From: Pseudomonas sp. TH31
Lineage (GTDB): Bacteria > Pseudomonadota > Gammaproteobacteria > Pseudomonadales > Pseudomonadaceae
Direction: 5' to 3'
NCBI RefSeq assembly: GCF_016650815.1
Contig: NZ_JAEKEZ010000032.1
Location: forward strand, 36,350 to 100,349
Length of the DNA: 64,000 bases
Part shown: positions 44,689 to 52,858 of the stretch, one piece after another
Numbering within the stretch: position 1 is the stretch's first letter
Layout: each line of letters opens with the position of its first letter
Position numbers and translations under genes: made by a program
The notes under the pieces: generated by a model
The model's input: only the letters and a program-made list of their open reading frames with translations
The model's database searches: none
Told to the model about the DNA's origin: nothing

Positions 44689-47138
44689 GCCAGCACCTCC
44701 AGGTTCTTTACGGGAATGACGTCGAATTCTTTCTTCAACTGTGGCTGTTCCAGGCGCTCTTTCCACGGGTCCTGTTCGAACGACAGGGAGAATTGCAGGC
44801 GATCGTTGAGTGCCTTGCGGCGTTCAGGGTCTTCCAGCACGGCTTTCTTGATGTGTTCCATGCCGACCCGTTGCAGGTAGTGCACGGTGCGTTCGAGGTA
44901 GAAGGCTTCTTCGCGATACAACTGCAGGAAAGCGCCGTTGTATTCGCGCACTTCTTCGGCGGTTTTCAGCTTGACGAAGAACTCGGCGACTTCGGTTTTA
45001 ATCCCGCCGTTGCCGCCGATGTACATCTCCCAACCGGAGTCCACGCCGATAATTCCGACATCCTTGATGCCCGCTTCCGAACAGTTTCGTGGGCAACCTG
45101 AGACCGCCAGTTTCACTTTGTGCGGCGACCACATGTTGAACAGGTCGTGCTCCAGTTCGATGCCCAGTTGCGTCGAATTCTGCGTGCCAAAGCGGCAGAA
45201 CTCGCTGCCGACGCAGGTCTTCACGGTGCGGATGGATTTGCCGTAGGCGTAGCCGGACGGCATGTCCAGATCTTTCCAGACCCCCGGCAGGTCCTGTTTC
45301 TTGATCCCGAGCAAGTCGATGCGCTGGCCGCCAGTGACCTTGACCATCGGCACGTTGTACTTGTCGGCGACGTCGGCAATCCGGCGCAGCTCCGACGGAT
45401 TGGTCACACCACCCCACATCCTTGGGACGACAGAGTACGTGCCGTCTTTCTGAATGTTGGCGTGGGCCCGTTCGTTGATCAGCCGCGATTGCGGATCGTC
45501 CTTGGCCTCGCCGGGCCAGGTCGAGATCAGGTAGTAGTTGAGCGCCGGGCGGCATGTGGCGCAGCCGTTGGGTGTGCGCCAGTTCAGGTAACTCAGGGTG
45601 GCGGCGATGGTCAGTAGATGTTGCTCGCCAATGGCTTGGCGAATCTGCCCGTGATTGAGGTCGCTGCAACCGCAGATGGCTTTTTCGCTTTTCGGTTTGA
45701 CGTCAGCTGCGCCGCCCACGGTGTTGATCAGGATTTGCTCGACCAGCCCGGCGCAGGAGCCGCAGGAGCTGGCAGCCTTGGTGTGTTTCTTCACATCGTC
45801 GACGCTGAACAACCCGTGTTCCTGAATCGCCTTGACGATGGTGCCTTTGCACACGCCGTTGCAGCCGCAGACTTCGGCGGTGTCGGCCATGCTCATGGCT
45901 TTGTCCTGGCCCTGATGTCCTACGTCGCCCAAAGCGTTTTCGCCGAACATCAGGTGGTCGCGGATCTCGCCGATGGCGTGGTTCTCACGGATTTGTCGGA
46001 AATACCAACCGCCATCTGCCGTATCGCCGTACAGACAGGCACCGACCAGCACGTCATCCTTGATCACCAGTTTTTTGTAGACCCCGCCAATCGGGTCGGA
46101 AAGGGTGATGGTCTCGGTGCCTTCGCCGCCCATGAAGTCGCCGGCGGAGAACAGGTCGATACCGGTCACTTTCAATTTGGTCGAGGTCACCGAACCCTTG
46201 TAGGTGGCGAAACCCAGTTGTGCGAGGTGGTTGGCGCAAACCTTGGCCTGTTCGAACAACGGCGCCACCAGGCCGTAGGCGATACCCCGGTGGCTGGCAC
46301 ATTCGCCAATGGCGTAGATGCGCGGGTCGTAGGTTTGCAGGGTGTCGTTGACCAGGATCCCGCGATTGCACGGGATGCCGGACTTTTTCGCGAGTTCGGT
46401 GTTGGGGCGAATGCCGGCGGCCATCACCACCAAATCGGCGGGAATGATGTCGCCGTTCTTGAACTGCACCGAGCCAACCCGGCCATTACCGGCGTCGTGC
46501 AGGGCCTGGGTCTGTTCGCAAAGGCGAAAGTGCAGGCCGCGGGCTTCGAGGGCGGTTTGCAGCAATTGGCCGCTGGTTTTGTCCAGTTGCCGTTCCAGCA
46601 ACCATTCGCCGATGTGCACCACGGTGACGTGCATGCCGCGCAGCATCAGGCCGTTGGCGGCTTCGAGGCCCAGCAGGCCGCCGCCGATGACCACCGCGTG
46701 CTTGTGGGTTTTTGCGGTGTTGATCATCGCCTGGGTATCGGCGATGTCGCGGTAGCCGATCACGCCGTGCAAGGTGTTGCCGGGGATCGGCAGGATGAAC
46801 GGGGTCGAGCCGGTGGCGATCAGCAGGCGATCGTACTCGGCTTCGGTGCCGTCCTCGGCGACCACCCGGCGTTTGATCCGATCGATCTCCACGACTTTGC
46901 GGTTAAGCAGCAATTTGATGTTGTTGCTCAGGTACCAGTCCAGATCGTTGAGTACGATCTCTTCGAAAGTCTGCTCACCGGCCAACACCGGCGAGAGCAG
47001 GATGCGGTTGTAGTTGGTGTGGGGTTCGGCGCCGAAGACGGTGATGTCGTACAACTCGCTGCTCAGCTTGAGCAGTTCTTCCAGGGTACGAACCCCGGCC
47101 ATGCCGTTGCCGATCATCACCAGTTTTAGTTTTTTCAT
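44685..47138 (-). CDS. nirB: Nitrite reductase (NADH) large subunit
   Basis: An 817-residue cytosolic enzyme reducing nitrite to ammonium. Domain order: FAD/NAD pyridine nucleotide oxidoreductase (VMIGNGMAGVRTLEELL, IGGGLLGLEAANGLML), two BFD-type 2Fe-2S domains (CGCNGVCKGTIVKAI, SSCGSCAGLVEQIL and ICGCSDLNHGQI, GCATCRPAL), then the sirohaem/4Fe-4S reductase (CVGSEFCRFGTQNS ... VSGCPRNCSEAGIKD). ATG 47138 has GGAG upstream. It is first gene of nirB-nirD-nasA-cobA. Its leader carries a sigma-54 promoter and an ANTAR-type antiterminator, described separately. Confidence 0.96.
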   Translation of the reverse strand: MKKLKLVMIGNGMAGVRTLEELLKLSSELYDITVFGAEPHTNYNRILLSPVLAGEQTFEEIVLNDLDWYLSNNIKLLLNRKVVEIDRIKRRVVAEDGTEAEYDRLLIATGSTPFILPIPGNTLHGVIGYRDIADTQAMINTAKTHKHAVVIGGGLLGLEAANGLMLRGMHVTVVHIGEWLLERQLDKTSGQLLQTALEARGLHFRLCEQTQALHDAGNGRVGSVQFKNGDIIPADLVVMAAGIRPNTELAKKSGIPCNRGILVNDTLQTYDPRIYAIGECASHRGIAYGLVAPLFEQAKVCANHLAQLGFATYKGSVTSTKLKVTGIDLFSAGDFMGGEGTETITLSDPIGGVYKKLVIKDDVLVGACLYGDTADGGWYFRQIRENHAIGEIRDHLMFGENALGDVGHQGQDKAMSMADTAEVCGCNGVCKGTIVKAIQEHGLFSVDDVKKHTKAASSCGSCAGLVEQILINTVGGAADVKPKSEKAICGCSDLNHGQIRQAIGEQHLLTIAATLSYLNWRTPNGCATCRPALNYYLISTWPGEAKDDPQSRLINERAHANIQKDGTYSVVPRMWGGVTNPSELRRIADVADKYNVPMVKVTGGQRIDLLGIKKQDLPGVWKDLDMPSGYAYGKSIRTVKTCVGSEFCRFGTQNSTQLGIELEHDLFNMWSPHKVKLAVSGCPRNCSEAGIKDVGIIGVDSGWEMYIGGNGGIKTEVAEFFVKLKTAEEVREYNGAFLQLYREEAFYLERTVHYLQRVGMEHIKKAVLEDPERRKALNDRLQFSLSFEQDPWKERLEQPQLKKEFDVIPVKNLEVLA

Positions 47139-47209
47139 CAGGTTCTCCGGGGAGCTCAGACCCGCCTCATCAGGGCTTTGGGGTCTCGCTCGACAAATTT
47201 TGCGCAAAC

Positions 47210-47271
47210 AAAAAAGGCGTCCCGCTAGTTGCCTAGCGAGGACGCCTTTGTCCTGGTCCCGTTCTCTCGGG
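47210..47271 (-). promoter_or_regulatory. NasT-responsive antitermination leader of nirB (ANTAR two-hairpin motif plus terminator)
   Basis: In the leader RNA, P1 is CCCG-AGAGAA-CGGG (47271-47258) and P2 is GGAC-AAAGGC-GUCC (47253-47240). Both have hexaloops with A at position 1 and G at position 4, the ANTAR recognition rule. The terminator stem GGCGUCC/GGACGCC (47246-47216) is followed by six U (47215-47210). The 3' part of P2 is the 5' arm of the terminator, so the structures exclude each other. NasT (50744-51319) should bind P1/P2 and allow read-through into nirB when nitrate is present. Confidence 0.85.
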
Positions 47272-47324
47272 AAGTCCAGTCTTCGTCGTTGAAGGCTGGG
47301 CTTTATGTGTGGTGGGAAAGGTAA

Positions 47325-47340
47325 TGCAGTGGTTGTGCCA
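47325..47340 (-). promoter_or_regulatory. Sigma-54 promoter of the nirB operon
   Basis: TGGCACAACCACTGCA on the minus strand matches TGGCACG-N4-TTGCW with two differences and correct GG-GC spacing. It lies about 55 nt upstream of the first leader hairpin. A GGTGCACC palindrome at 47392-47399 could be part of an NtrC site. Confidence 0.8.
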
Positions 47341-47432
47341 AGTGCAGTGAAGGCGAGTTTCCGGGTGTTTTTTATGGAAAACGGTTGGTTTGGTGCACCG
47401 GTTTAAGGCGGATGCGCGGTTTTGAGGCAGGA

Positions 47433-47514
47433 AGATCAAAAGATCGCAGCCTTCGGCAGCTCCTACAGGTGTACGCGATCCCATGTAGGAGCCGCCGAAG
47501 GCTGCGATCTTTTA
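47433..47514. repeat. REPIN, family B
   Basis: GATCAAAAGATCGCAGCCTT ... GGCAGCTCCTAC faces GTAGGAGCCGCCGAAGGCTG ... GATCTTTT. It lies between the kinase/phosphatase gene and the nirB promoter, with GATC ends outward. Confidence 0.88.
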
Positions 47515-47530
47515 GCAGGTCCCTCAAGTC

Positions 47531-49201
47531 TCAACCATGCAGAAACAGAAACAACAGCACCAGATTCACCACCAACGACACCAGCGCCAATGCCCGCCAG
47601 ACCTTCAGCGGCTCACGCTCCAGCAGCGGTTTGGGTCGCACACTCAAACTTCGTCGCTCGCCCTGTTCCAGCAGCAGCAACCATTCTTCCGCCGTTTCAA
47701 AGCGCTGCTGCGGATCCACCGCAACCGCGCGCTCCAGGCTTGACGCCAGCCACTCCGGCAGGTCGGGCCGATAGCGATTGGCGCTGACCGGCACGCCAAA
47801 CCGTGGGCGTTGAAACGCTTCGATTTCGCCGTAGGGATAGTGCCCGGTCATCAGGAAAAACAGCGTTACGCCGACCGCATACAAATCCTGCTGCGGTGTT
47901 GGTGCTGCTCCGTGAAAGGCTTCCGGCGCGATATAGCTTGGCGTGCCGGGCAGGGCGCAGGGCTGATCTTCGGACAGGCCAGGGCAATAGGCGAGACCGA
48001 AGTCCAGCAGCCGCAACTCACTGTCGTCCCCCAGCAGCACGTTTTCCGGTTTGATGTCGCGATGCAGGATTTGTCGTCGGTGCAACATGCCCACCGCCCG
48101 CAGCAGGCGTTCGGCCAGTTCCTGCCATTGCGCCAGTGGTAGCGGTCCGGTTCGCGCCTGCAACTCGGCCAGGGTCTGTCCCGAATATTCGCGCATCGCG
48201 TAGTACAAATGCTGACGCTCGCTGGCGGCATGGACTTCAGGGAAATGTCGCCCGGCCACCCGTTTGAGCAACCATTCCTCCGACAACAACGCTTGCCCGG
48301 CCAGGTGATCGTTATGCAAATGCCCGGGCAAGGTTTTCAGCAGCCAGGGCTGTTGTTGCGCATCGCGCACCCGATAGAGCAGCGATTGCCGGCTCTGCCC
48401 CAGGATTCCCTCGACCTGCCAGCCTTCGAACGTCTGCCCCGGTTTCAGCGCGGGCGGCAGTGGCCATTGCTGCAAATGAATCAATGCATCGCCAATACCT
48501 GTTTCGCCGAGGGCATCGACCCGTACCAGCAGGGCGCTGGCATTGTCCTGACTACCGGCCAGATGCGCGGCGTTGACCAAGGTTTGCGCAGCGCTCGGCA
48601 GATCAGGCTGATCGCGCAAGATCCCGGCAATCGCGGTGTCGCCCAATACCGCCCAGACCCCGTCGCTGAGCAGCACGAAACATTCATTGAGGCGTAATTC
48701 GCCATCGAGGAAATCCAGCACCAGATGCTGATCCAGCCCAAGGGCACGCTTGAGCACATGTTGCATGCCCGGTTGGTCCCAAACGTGATCCTCGCTGACC
48801 CGCTGCAACTGTTCGGCGTGCCAGCGATACACCCGGCAATCGCCGACATGGGCCAGGGTAAAACGCCTGCCGCGCATGACCAAGGCACTGACAGTGGTGA
48901 GCAGTGGTTGCCCACCGCCGTTGGCCTGAAGCCAGCGATTCTGCGCTGACAACAGGCGATCCAGAGCCTCGGCGACGGCCCAGGTTTGCGGGGTGGCGTA
49001 GTAATCCAGCGCCAGTGCCTGCAAGGTCGAGCGGGCGGCGAGACCGCCATCGGCGCATTGGCTGACGCCGTCGGCGATGGCGAAAAGGTAACCCTTGCTC
49101 GCCGCCAGCGCCGGGGCCGGAGTGACCAGGCGCAGTGCGTCCTGATTCTCCTCGCGCGGGCCGATGGCGCTGGCTTCGGCAAAGCTCAGTTGCAGAGTCA
49201 T
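47531..49201 (-). CDS. PP2C phosphatase - Ser/Thr protein kinase fusion with C-terminal membrane anchor
   Basis: A 556-residue protein. The N-terminal PP2C-type phosphatase (residues about 1-235) has REENQDAL, IADGVSQCADGG, LLSDGVWAV and SQDNASALLV. The Hanks-type kinase domain (about 260-520) has HRDIKPENVLLGDD, LLDFGLAYCPG and PSYIAPEAF. Its glycine-rich loop is poor (LGQSRQSLLYRV), though a lysine in WLLKTLPG can serve as the ATP lysine. A single helix (WRALALVSLVVNLVLLFLFL) ends it, placing the domains in the cytosol. It begins 7 bp after the nitrate transporter stop, so it is co-transcribed with nitrate assimilation. The substrate is unknown. Confidence 0.88.
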   Translation of the reverse strand: MTLQLSFAEASAIGPREENQDALRLVTPAPALAASKGYLFAIADGVSQCADGGLAARSTLQALALDYYATPQTWAVAEALDRLLSAQNRWLQANGGGQPLLTTVSALVMRGRRFTLAHVGDCRVYRWHAEQLQRVSEDHVWDQPGMQHVLKRALGLDQHLVLDFLDGELRLNECFVLLSDGVWAVLGDTAIAGILRDQPDLPSAAQTLVNAAHLAGSQDNASALLVRVDALGETGIGDALIHLQQWPLPPALKPGQTFEGWQVEGILGQSRQSLLYRVRDAQQQPWLLKTLPGHLHNDHLAGQALLSEEWLLKRVAGRHFPEVHAASERQHLYYAMREYSGQTLAELQARTGPLPLAQWQELAERLLRAVGMLHRRQILHRDIKPENVLLGDDSELRLLDFGLAYCPGLSEDQPCALPGTPSYIAPEAFHGAAPTPQQDLYAVGVTLFFLMTGHYPYGEIEAFQRPRFGVPVSANRYRPDLPEWLASSLERAVAVDPQQRFETAEEWLLLLEQGERRSLSVRPKPLLEREPLKVWRALALVSLVVNLVLLFLFLHG

Positions 49202-49208
49202 CGAGGTT

Positions 49209-50420
49209 TCAGACTCGAGCCGCCGTCACTGCGGCCGAACCCCAAGTCGTTCTCCAGCGACGTTTCACGCCGTGCAGGCCAAACCAGGCGAGCACGCCAA
49301 GGCTGGCGAACAACCACAAAACCAGTTGATAGCTGCCGGTGCTTTGCTTGATTGCGCCCATGCCCGCCGCGAGGGCGAAGCCACCGATGCCGCCAGCCAT
49401 GCCGATCAACCCGGTCATCACGCCGATCTCCCGACGAAAACGCTGCGGCACCAGTTGGAAAACCGCACCGTTACCGGCACCCAAGCCGAGCATGGTACAG
49501 ACGAAAAGGGCCAGTGCCGCGTAGGAACTCGGCAGGTTGAAACCCACTGCGGCGATACAAATCGCCGCCACCGTGTACATCCCCAGCAAGGTGCGGATGC
49601 CGCCAAAACGATCCGCCAGGGCGCCGCCCAACGGACGCATCAGGCTGCCGCCGAACACGCAGGCGGCGGTGTAGTACCCGGCAGTCACCGGGCTCAGGCC
49701 ATATTGATCGTTGAAGTAGCCGGGCAGGGCGCTGGCCAGGCCGATGAAGCCACCGAAGGTTACGCTGTAGAAAAACATGAACCACCAACTGTCGCGATCA
49801 CCCAAGGCCTTCAAGTAGTCGGCCATGGATTTGGCGTTCGGCCGTTGCGGGGCGTTTTTGGCCAGCCAGGCGAATACGATCAGGGTCAGGATCAGCGGGA
49901 TCAGGGCGAAGCCGAACACGTTGCTCCAGCCGAAGGCCGCCGCCAACACCGGTGCAATCAGCGCCGCCAGCACGGTGCCCGAGTTCCCGGCACCGGCGAT
50001 GCCCATGGCTTTGCCCTGATGCTGCGGCGGATACCATTGCGAAGCCAGCGGCAGGGCGACGGCGAAGGACGCTCCGGCCATGCCGAGGAACAGACCCAGC
50101 ACCAGCACCTGTTCGTAGCTGTGGATGCCGAGTTTCCAGGCGCCGAACAGCGCGCAGATGACGATGACCTGGCCGATTATCCCGGCGGTTTTTGGTGACA
50201 GGCGATCGGCCAGCAGGCCCATCACAAAGCGCAGCACCGCGCCGGCCAGAATTGGCGTGGCCACCACCATCCCGCGCTGTTGGGTGGTCAGGTGCAGGTC
50301 AGCGGCGATCTGTACCGCCAAAGGGCCCAGCAGGTACCAGACCATAAAGCTCAGGTCGAAATAGAGGAAGGCCGCGAACAATGTCGGGGTATGGCCGGAT
50401 TTCCAGAAGCTTGAATTCAT
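49209..50420 (-). CDS. Nitrate/nitrite MFS transporter (NarK/NasA type)
   Basis: A 403-residue, 12-helix major facilitator protein. FDLSFMVWYLLGPLAVQIA in helix 1 and the nitrate-signature loops GMAGASFAVALPLASQWYPP and GIAGAGNSGTVLAAL (Gly-rich motif in helix 5), with GLGAGNGAVFQLVPQRF in helix 11, identify the nitrate/nitrite porter family. It imports nitrate for assimilation. ATG 50420 has TGAGGTG upstream. The leader carries its own sigma-54 promoter and ANTAR-type antiterminator. The PP2C-kinase gene follows by 7 bp. The symbol nasA is also used for this gene in P. aeruginosa. Confidence 0.93.
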   Translation of the reverse strand: MNSSFWKSGHTPTLFAAFLYFDLSFMVWYLLGPLAVQIAADLHLTTQQRGMVVATPILAGAVLRFVMGLLADRLSPKTAGIIGQVIVICALFGAWKLGIHSYEQVLVLGLFLGMAGASFAVALPLASQWYPPQHQGKAMGIAGAGNSGTVLAALIAPVLAAAFGWSNVFGFALIPLILTLIVFAWLAKNAPQRPNAKSMADYLKALGDRDSWWFMFFYSVTFGGFIGLASALPGYFNDQYGLSPVTAGYYTAACVFGGSLMRPLGGALADRFGGIRTLLGMYTVAAICIAAVGFNLPSSYAALALFVCTMLGLGAGNGAVFQLVPQRFRREIGVMTGLIGMAGGIGGFALAAGMGAIKQSTGSYQLVLWLFASLGVLAWFGLHGVKRRWRTTWGSAAVTAARV

Positions 50421-50521
50421 CGCGCACCTCAGCTGTAGGGAGTCTCGAGAAGGAGTCATGAGCTAGCAGGTGGGGCGCCGCCACGGCCGCACCACCGGCC
50501 CCGGTCTCCGGGGCCAAAACG

Positions 50522-50605
50522 AAAAAACGCCGCTACCGGATCCGCCATGGGGCGAACGAGGTGAGCGACGTCTTTGTCGTAGGTGGGGCAACCGCCGTTG
50601 GTTAC
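50522..50605 (-). promoter_or_regulatory. NasT-responsive antitermination leader of the nitrate transporter gene
   Basis: P1 is GUAACC-AACGGC-GGUUGC (50605-50588). P2 is CGAC-AAAGAC-GUCG (50579-50566). Both hexaloops have A1 and G4. The terminator pairs CGUCGCUCACC (50570-50560) with GGUAGCGGCG (50537-50528) and is followed by six U (50527-50522). P2 overlaps the terminator 5' arm, as in the nirB leader. This is strong support for joint control by NasT. Confidence 0.85.
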
Positions 50606-50620
50606 CTGTGTGTATTACTT

Positions 50621-50636
50621 AGCCAGATTTGTGCCA
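50621..50636 (-). promoter_or_regulatory. Sigma-54 promoter of the nitrate transporter gene
   Basis: TGGCACAAATCTGGCT on the minus strand keeps the -24 TGGCAC and the -12 GC at sigma-54 spacing. It lies 16 nt upstream of P1, so P1 would be at the very 5' end of the transcript. Confidence 0.7.
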
Positions 50637-50660
50637 CATGCCGGATTTGTAGTGAGGCCG

Positions 50661-50743
50661 AAAAGATCGCAGCCTTCGGCAGCTCCTGCAGGGTGTGCGC
50701 ATTCCAACGGTAGGAGCTGCCGAAGGCTGCGATCTTTTGATCT
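50661..50743. repeat. REPIN, family B, directly after nasT
   Basis: GATCGCAGCCTTCGGCAGCTCC faces GTAGGAGCTGCCGAAGGCTG ... GATCTTTTGATC. It begins one base after the nasT stop and may stabilise or end the nasST transcript. Confidence 0.88.
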
Positions 50744-51319
50744 TCAGCCAAGCAACTCGCTCATGGCAATAATCTGCTCCGCCACCTGAATCAGCTTCTG
50801 CTGGCGGCTCATGGCCTGCCGGCGCATCAGGGTATAGGCCTCTTCCTCGTTGCAGTCTTTCATCTTCATCAACAACCCCTTGGCCAGCTCAATGCGCTTG
50901 CGCTCGGCCAGTTGCTGGTCCCGGGCATGGAGTTGGGCGCGCAGGGCCTGGTCGCTTTCGAAGCGGGCCATGGCCACGTCGAGAATCGGCTGCAAGCGTT
51001 GTGCGTGAATGCCTTCGACGATGTAGGCGCTGACCCCGGACTTGATCGCCTGGCGCATCACCCCGGGGTCATGTTCGTCGGTGAACATCACGATCGGCCG
51101 TGGCTGGTCGCGGGTGACCAGCACCACTTGTTCCATCACATCGCGGCTCGGTGACTCGGTATCGATCAGAATCACGTCCGGGCGCACTGTTTCGACGCGC
51201 GCGGGCAGGTCGATGGTCAGGCCGGATTCATCGATCACGTCGAACCCGGCTTCGGTCAGGGCGGCTTTCAAACGCCCGACTTTCTTCGCGGTGTCGTTGA
51301 TCAGCAGGATACGCAACAT
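50744..51319 (-). CDS. nasT: Antiterminator response protein NasT (receiver-ANTAR)
   Basis: A 191-residue RNA-binding antiterminator. The N-terminal receiver-like domain (ILLINDTAKKVGRLKAALTE, RPDVILIDTESPSRDV) is followed by a coiled segment and the ANTAR helices (LAERKRIELAKGLLMKMKDC, EEEAYTLMRRQAMSRQQKLI). NasS holds NasT inactive without nitrate; released NasT binds two-hairpin leaders and prevents termination. The leaders of nirB and of the transporter in this window are its evident targets. It follows nasS by 15 bp. Confidence 0.94.
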   Translation of the reverse strand: MLRILLINDTAKKVGRLKAALTEAGFDVIDESGLTIDLPARVETVRPDVILIDTESPSRDVMEQVVLVTRDQPRPIVMFTDEHDPGVMRQAIKSGVSAYIVEGIHAQRLQPILDVAMARFESDQALRAQLHARDQQLAERKRIELAKGLLMKMKDCNEEEAYTLMRRQAMSRQQKLIQVAEQIIAMSELLG

Positions 51320-51334
51320 ATTTGCAGGCCCCTG

Positions 51335-52546
51335 TCAGCGGCTGGCGAGCAGCGGCGAGCTGTCGCTCATGGCGTGTAACTTGAAGCTGCGTGCGTAGGC
51401 GGCGGGGTCCGAGCCGTCCCAGATTTTGCCGTCGATCAACTGGCTGCTGCGCATTTCCTGGCCCCAGGCGGACACGCCGACGGCGGTGGCGGCGTCGCGG
51501 TACAGGTCCAATTGCTGAACCTGACGGGCTACGCCGAGGTAGTCCGGGTCTTCGCGCAGCAAACCCCAGCGGCGGAATTGGGTCATGAACCACATGCCGT
51601 CGGACAGATACGGCAAATTGACCTCGCCACCGCCGTGGAAACGCAACGCGTGCGGGTCCTGCCAGCGGTTGCCGAGGCCGTCGGCGTAATCCCCCAGCAG
51701 GCGCGGTTCGATGCAGTCCCGCGGTGCATCGAGATATTCGGGCGCACTCAACAACTGCGCGGTGCTGCAACGGTTTTCCGGGCTTTCTTCGATGAAGCGG
51801 CTGGCTTCCAGGATCGCCATCACCAGCGCCCGGGCAGTGTTGGGGTATTGCTCGACAAAGGCGCGGGTGCAACCAAGGACTTTTTCCGGGTGATCGGGCC
51901 AGATGGTTTGAGTGGTCGCCATGGTAAAGCCGAGGTTCTGCTTCACCGCGCTGGCAGACCACGGCTCGCCGACGCAGAAACCGTCGATGCGCCCGGCTTG
52001 CAGGTGCGCGACCATTTGCGGCGGCGGGACTACCACGCTGTCGACGTCCTGCAACGGATGAATGCCCTGACTCGCCAGCCAGTAATACAGCCACATGGCG
52101 TGGGTGCCGGTCGGAAACGTCTGGGCGAAGGTCAGTTTTGGACGAGTTTGGTGCACGTGCAGGTAAAGTGCTTCAGGACTGGTCACGTCCAGCGCTTGCA
52201 AGCCGCGGGACAGGTTGATGCTCTGGCCATTCTGGTTCAGGCCCATAAGCACTGCCATGTTCGTGGGCGCAATGCCGCCGATGCCCAGGTGCACCGCGTA
52301 AATCAGGCCGTAGAGGCTGTGGGCGGCGTCGAGTTCGCCGCTGACCAGTTTGTCCCGCAGGTTGGCCCATGATGACTGGCGCTTGAGGTTCAAGGTCAGC
52401 CCATGGGGCTGGGCGAACCCCTGAGTGGCGGCGACCACCACCGAAGCACAGTCGGTCAGGGCCATGAAGCCGAGGTTGATCTCGGTCTTTTCCGGTGCGT
52501 CGCTGCCGTTGACCCAGGCCAGTGGGCCCACTGTGGTTTTGTTCAT
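51335..52546 (-). CDS. nasS: Nitrate sensor NasS
   Basis: A 403-residue NrtA/CmpA-type periplasmic-binding-protein fold without a signal peptide, so it is cytosolic, as expected of NasS. Segments typical of the family are INLGFMALTDCASVVVAATQ, GFAQPHGLTLNLKRQSSWAN, QFRRWGLL and GLNQNGQSINLSRGLQ. It binds nitrate or nitrite and sequesters NasT without ligand. ATG 52546 follows GGAAGGTG; the frame is open to 52675, but the extra residues are not family-like. Its own leader may carry a weak version of the ANTAR motif. Confidence 0.93.
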   Translation of the reverse strand: MNKTTVGPLAWVNGSDAPEKTEINLGFMALTDCASVVVAATQGFAQPHGLTLNLKRQSSWANLRDKLVSGELDAAHSLYGLIYAVHLGIGGIAPTNMAVLMGLNQNGQSINLSRGLQALDVTSPEALYLHVHQTRPKLTFAQTFPTGTHAMWLYYWLASQGIHPLQDVDSVVVPPPQMVAHLQAGRIDGFCVGEPWSASAVKQNLGFTMATTQTIWPDHPEKVLGCTRAFVEQYPNTARALVMAILEASRFIEESPENRCSTAQLLSAPEYLDAPRDCIEPRLLGDYADGLGNRWQDPHALRFHGGGEVNLPYLSDGMWFMTQFRRWGLLREDPDYLGVARQVQQLDLYRDAATAVGVSAWGQEMRSSQLIDGKIWDGSDPAAYARSFKLHAMSDSSPLLASR

Positions 52547-52562
52547 GGCAAAACACCTTCCC

Positions 52563-52641
52563 AAAAAGACGTCGTCCCAGGCCCGCGCAAACGCAAGGCC
52601 GAGTGACGACGCCATTGTCCGTTCACCCATTCCGTCGTTGG
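52563..52641 (-). promoter_or_regulatory. Possible third antitermination leader, upstream of nasS
   Basis: The arms GCGUCGUC (52612-52605) and GACGACGU (52576-52569) pair completely and are followed by C and U5 (52567-52563), an intrinsic terminator. GAC-AAUGGC-GUC (52619-52608) gives a hexaloop with A1 and G4 overlapping the terminator arm. Upstream, CC-AACGAC-GG (52641-52632) has an A1/G4 loop but only two stem pairs. The layout repeats that of the other two leaders, with a weaker P1. Confidence 0.45.
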
Positions 52642-52665
52642 CCTGGATGCTGATGTGAGTGTCGG

Positions 52666-52681
52666 TGCAAGGCATATGCCA
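52666..52681 (-). promoter_or_regulatory. Sigma-54 promoter of nasS-nasT
   Basis: TGGCATATGCCTTGCA on the minus strand fits TGGCACG-N4-TTGCW with two changes (C to T, G to A) and exact spacing. It is about 120 nt upstream of the nasS ATG. Confidence 0.6.
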
Positions 52682-52858
52682 GACGTTTCCATCAGTCTCT
52701 CATCAGGATTAAACGCGCTGTGTCCTACAACTTGTCACGCTGGTCCTCGCCTGGAATCCAGCACCGCTTATTCGCAAGTCGACTGGGGAAAAGGAATGAG
52801 TGCCAAGGACAGCTTAAAAACCAAAACAACAATAAACCTCGCAAAAAGGACACCTGTC

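Noticed and set aside
45618..47129. 503-codon open frame on plus, opposite nirB
   Set aside because: Antisense shadow of nirB. Its composition is Val/Ala/Gly/Asp/Gln-rich with no recognisable domain or ribosome binding site.
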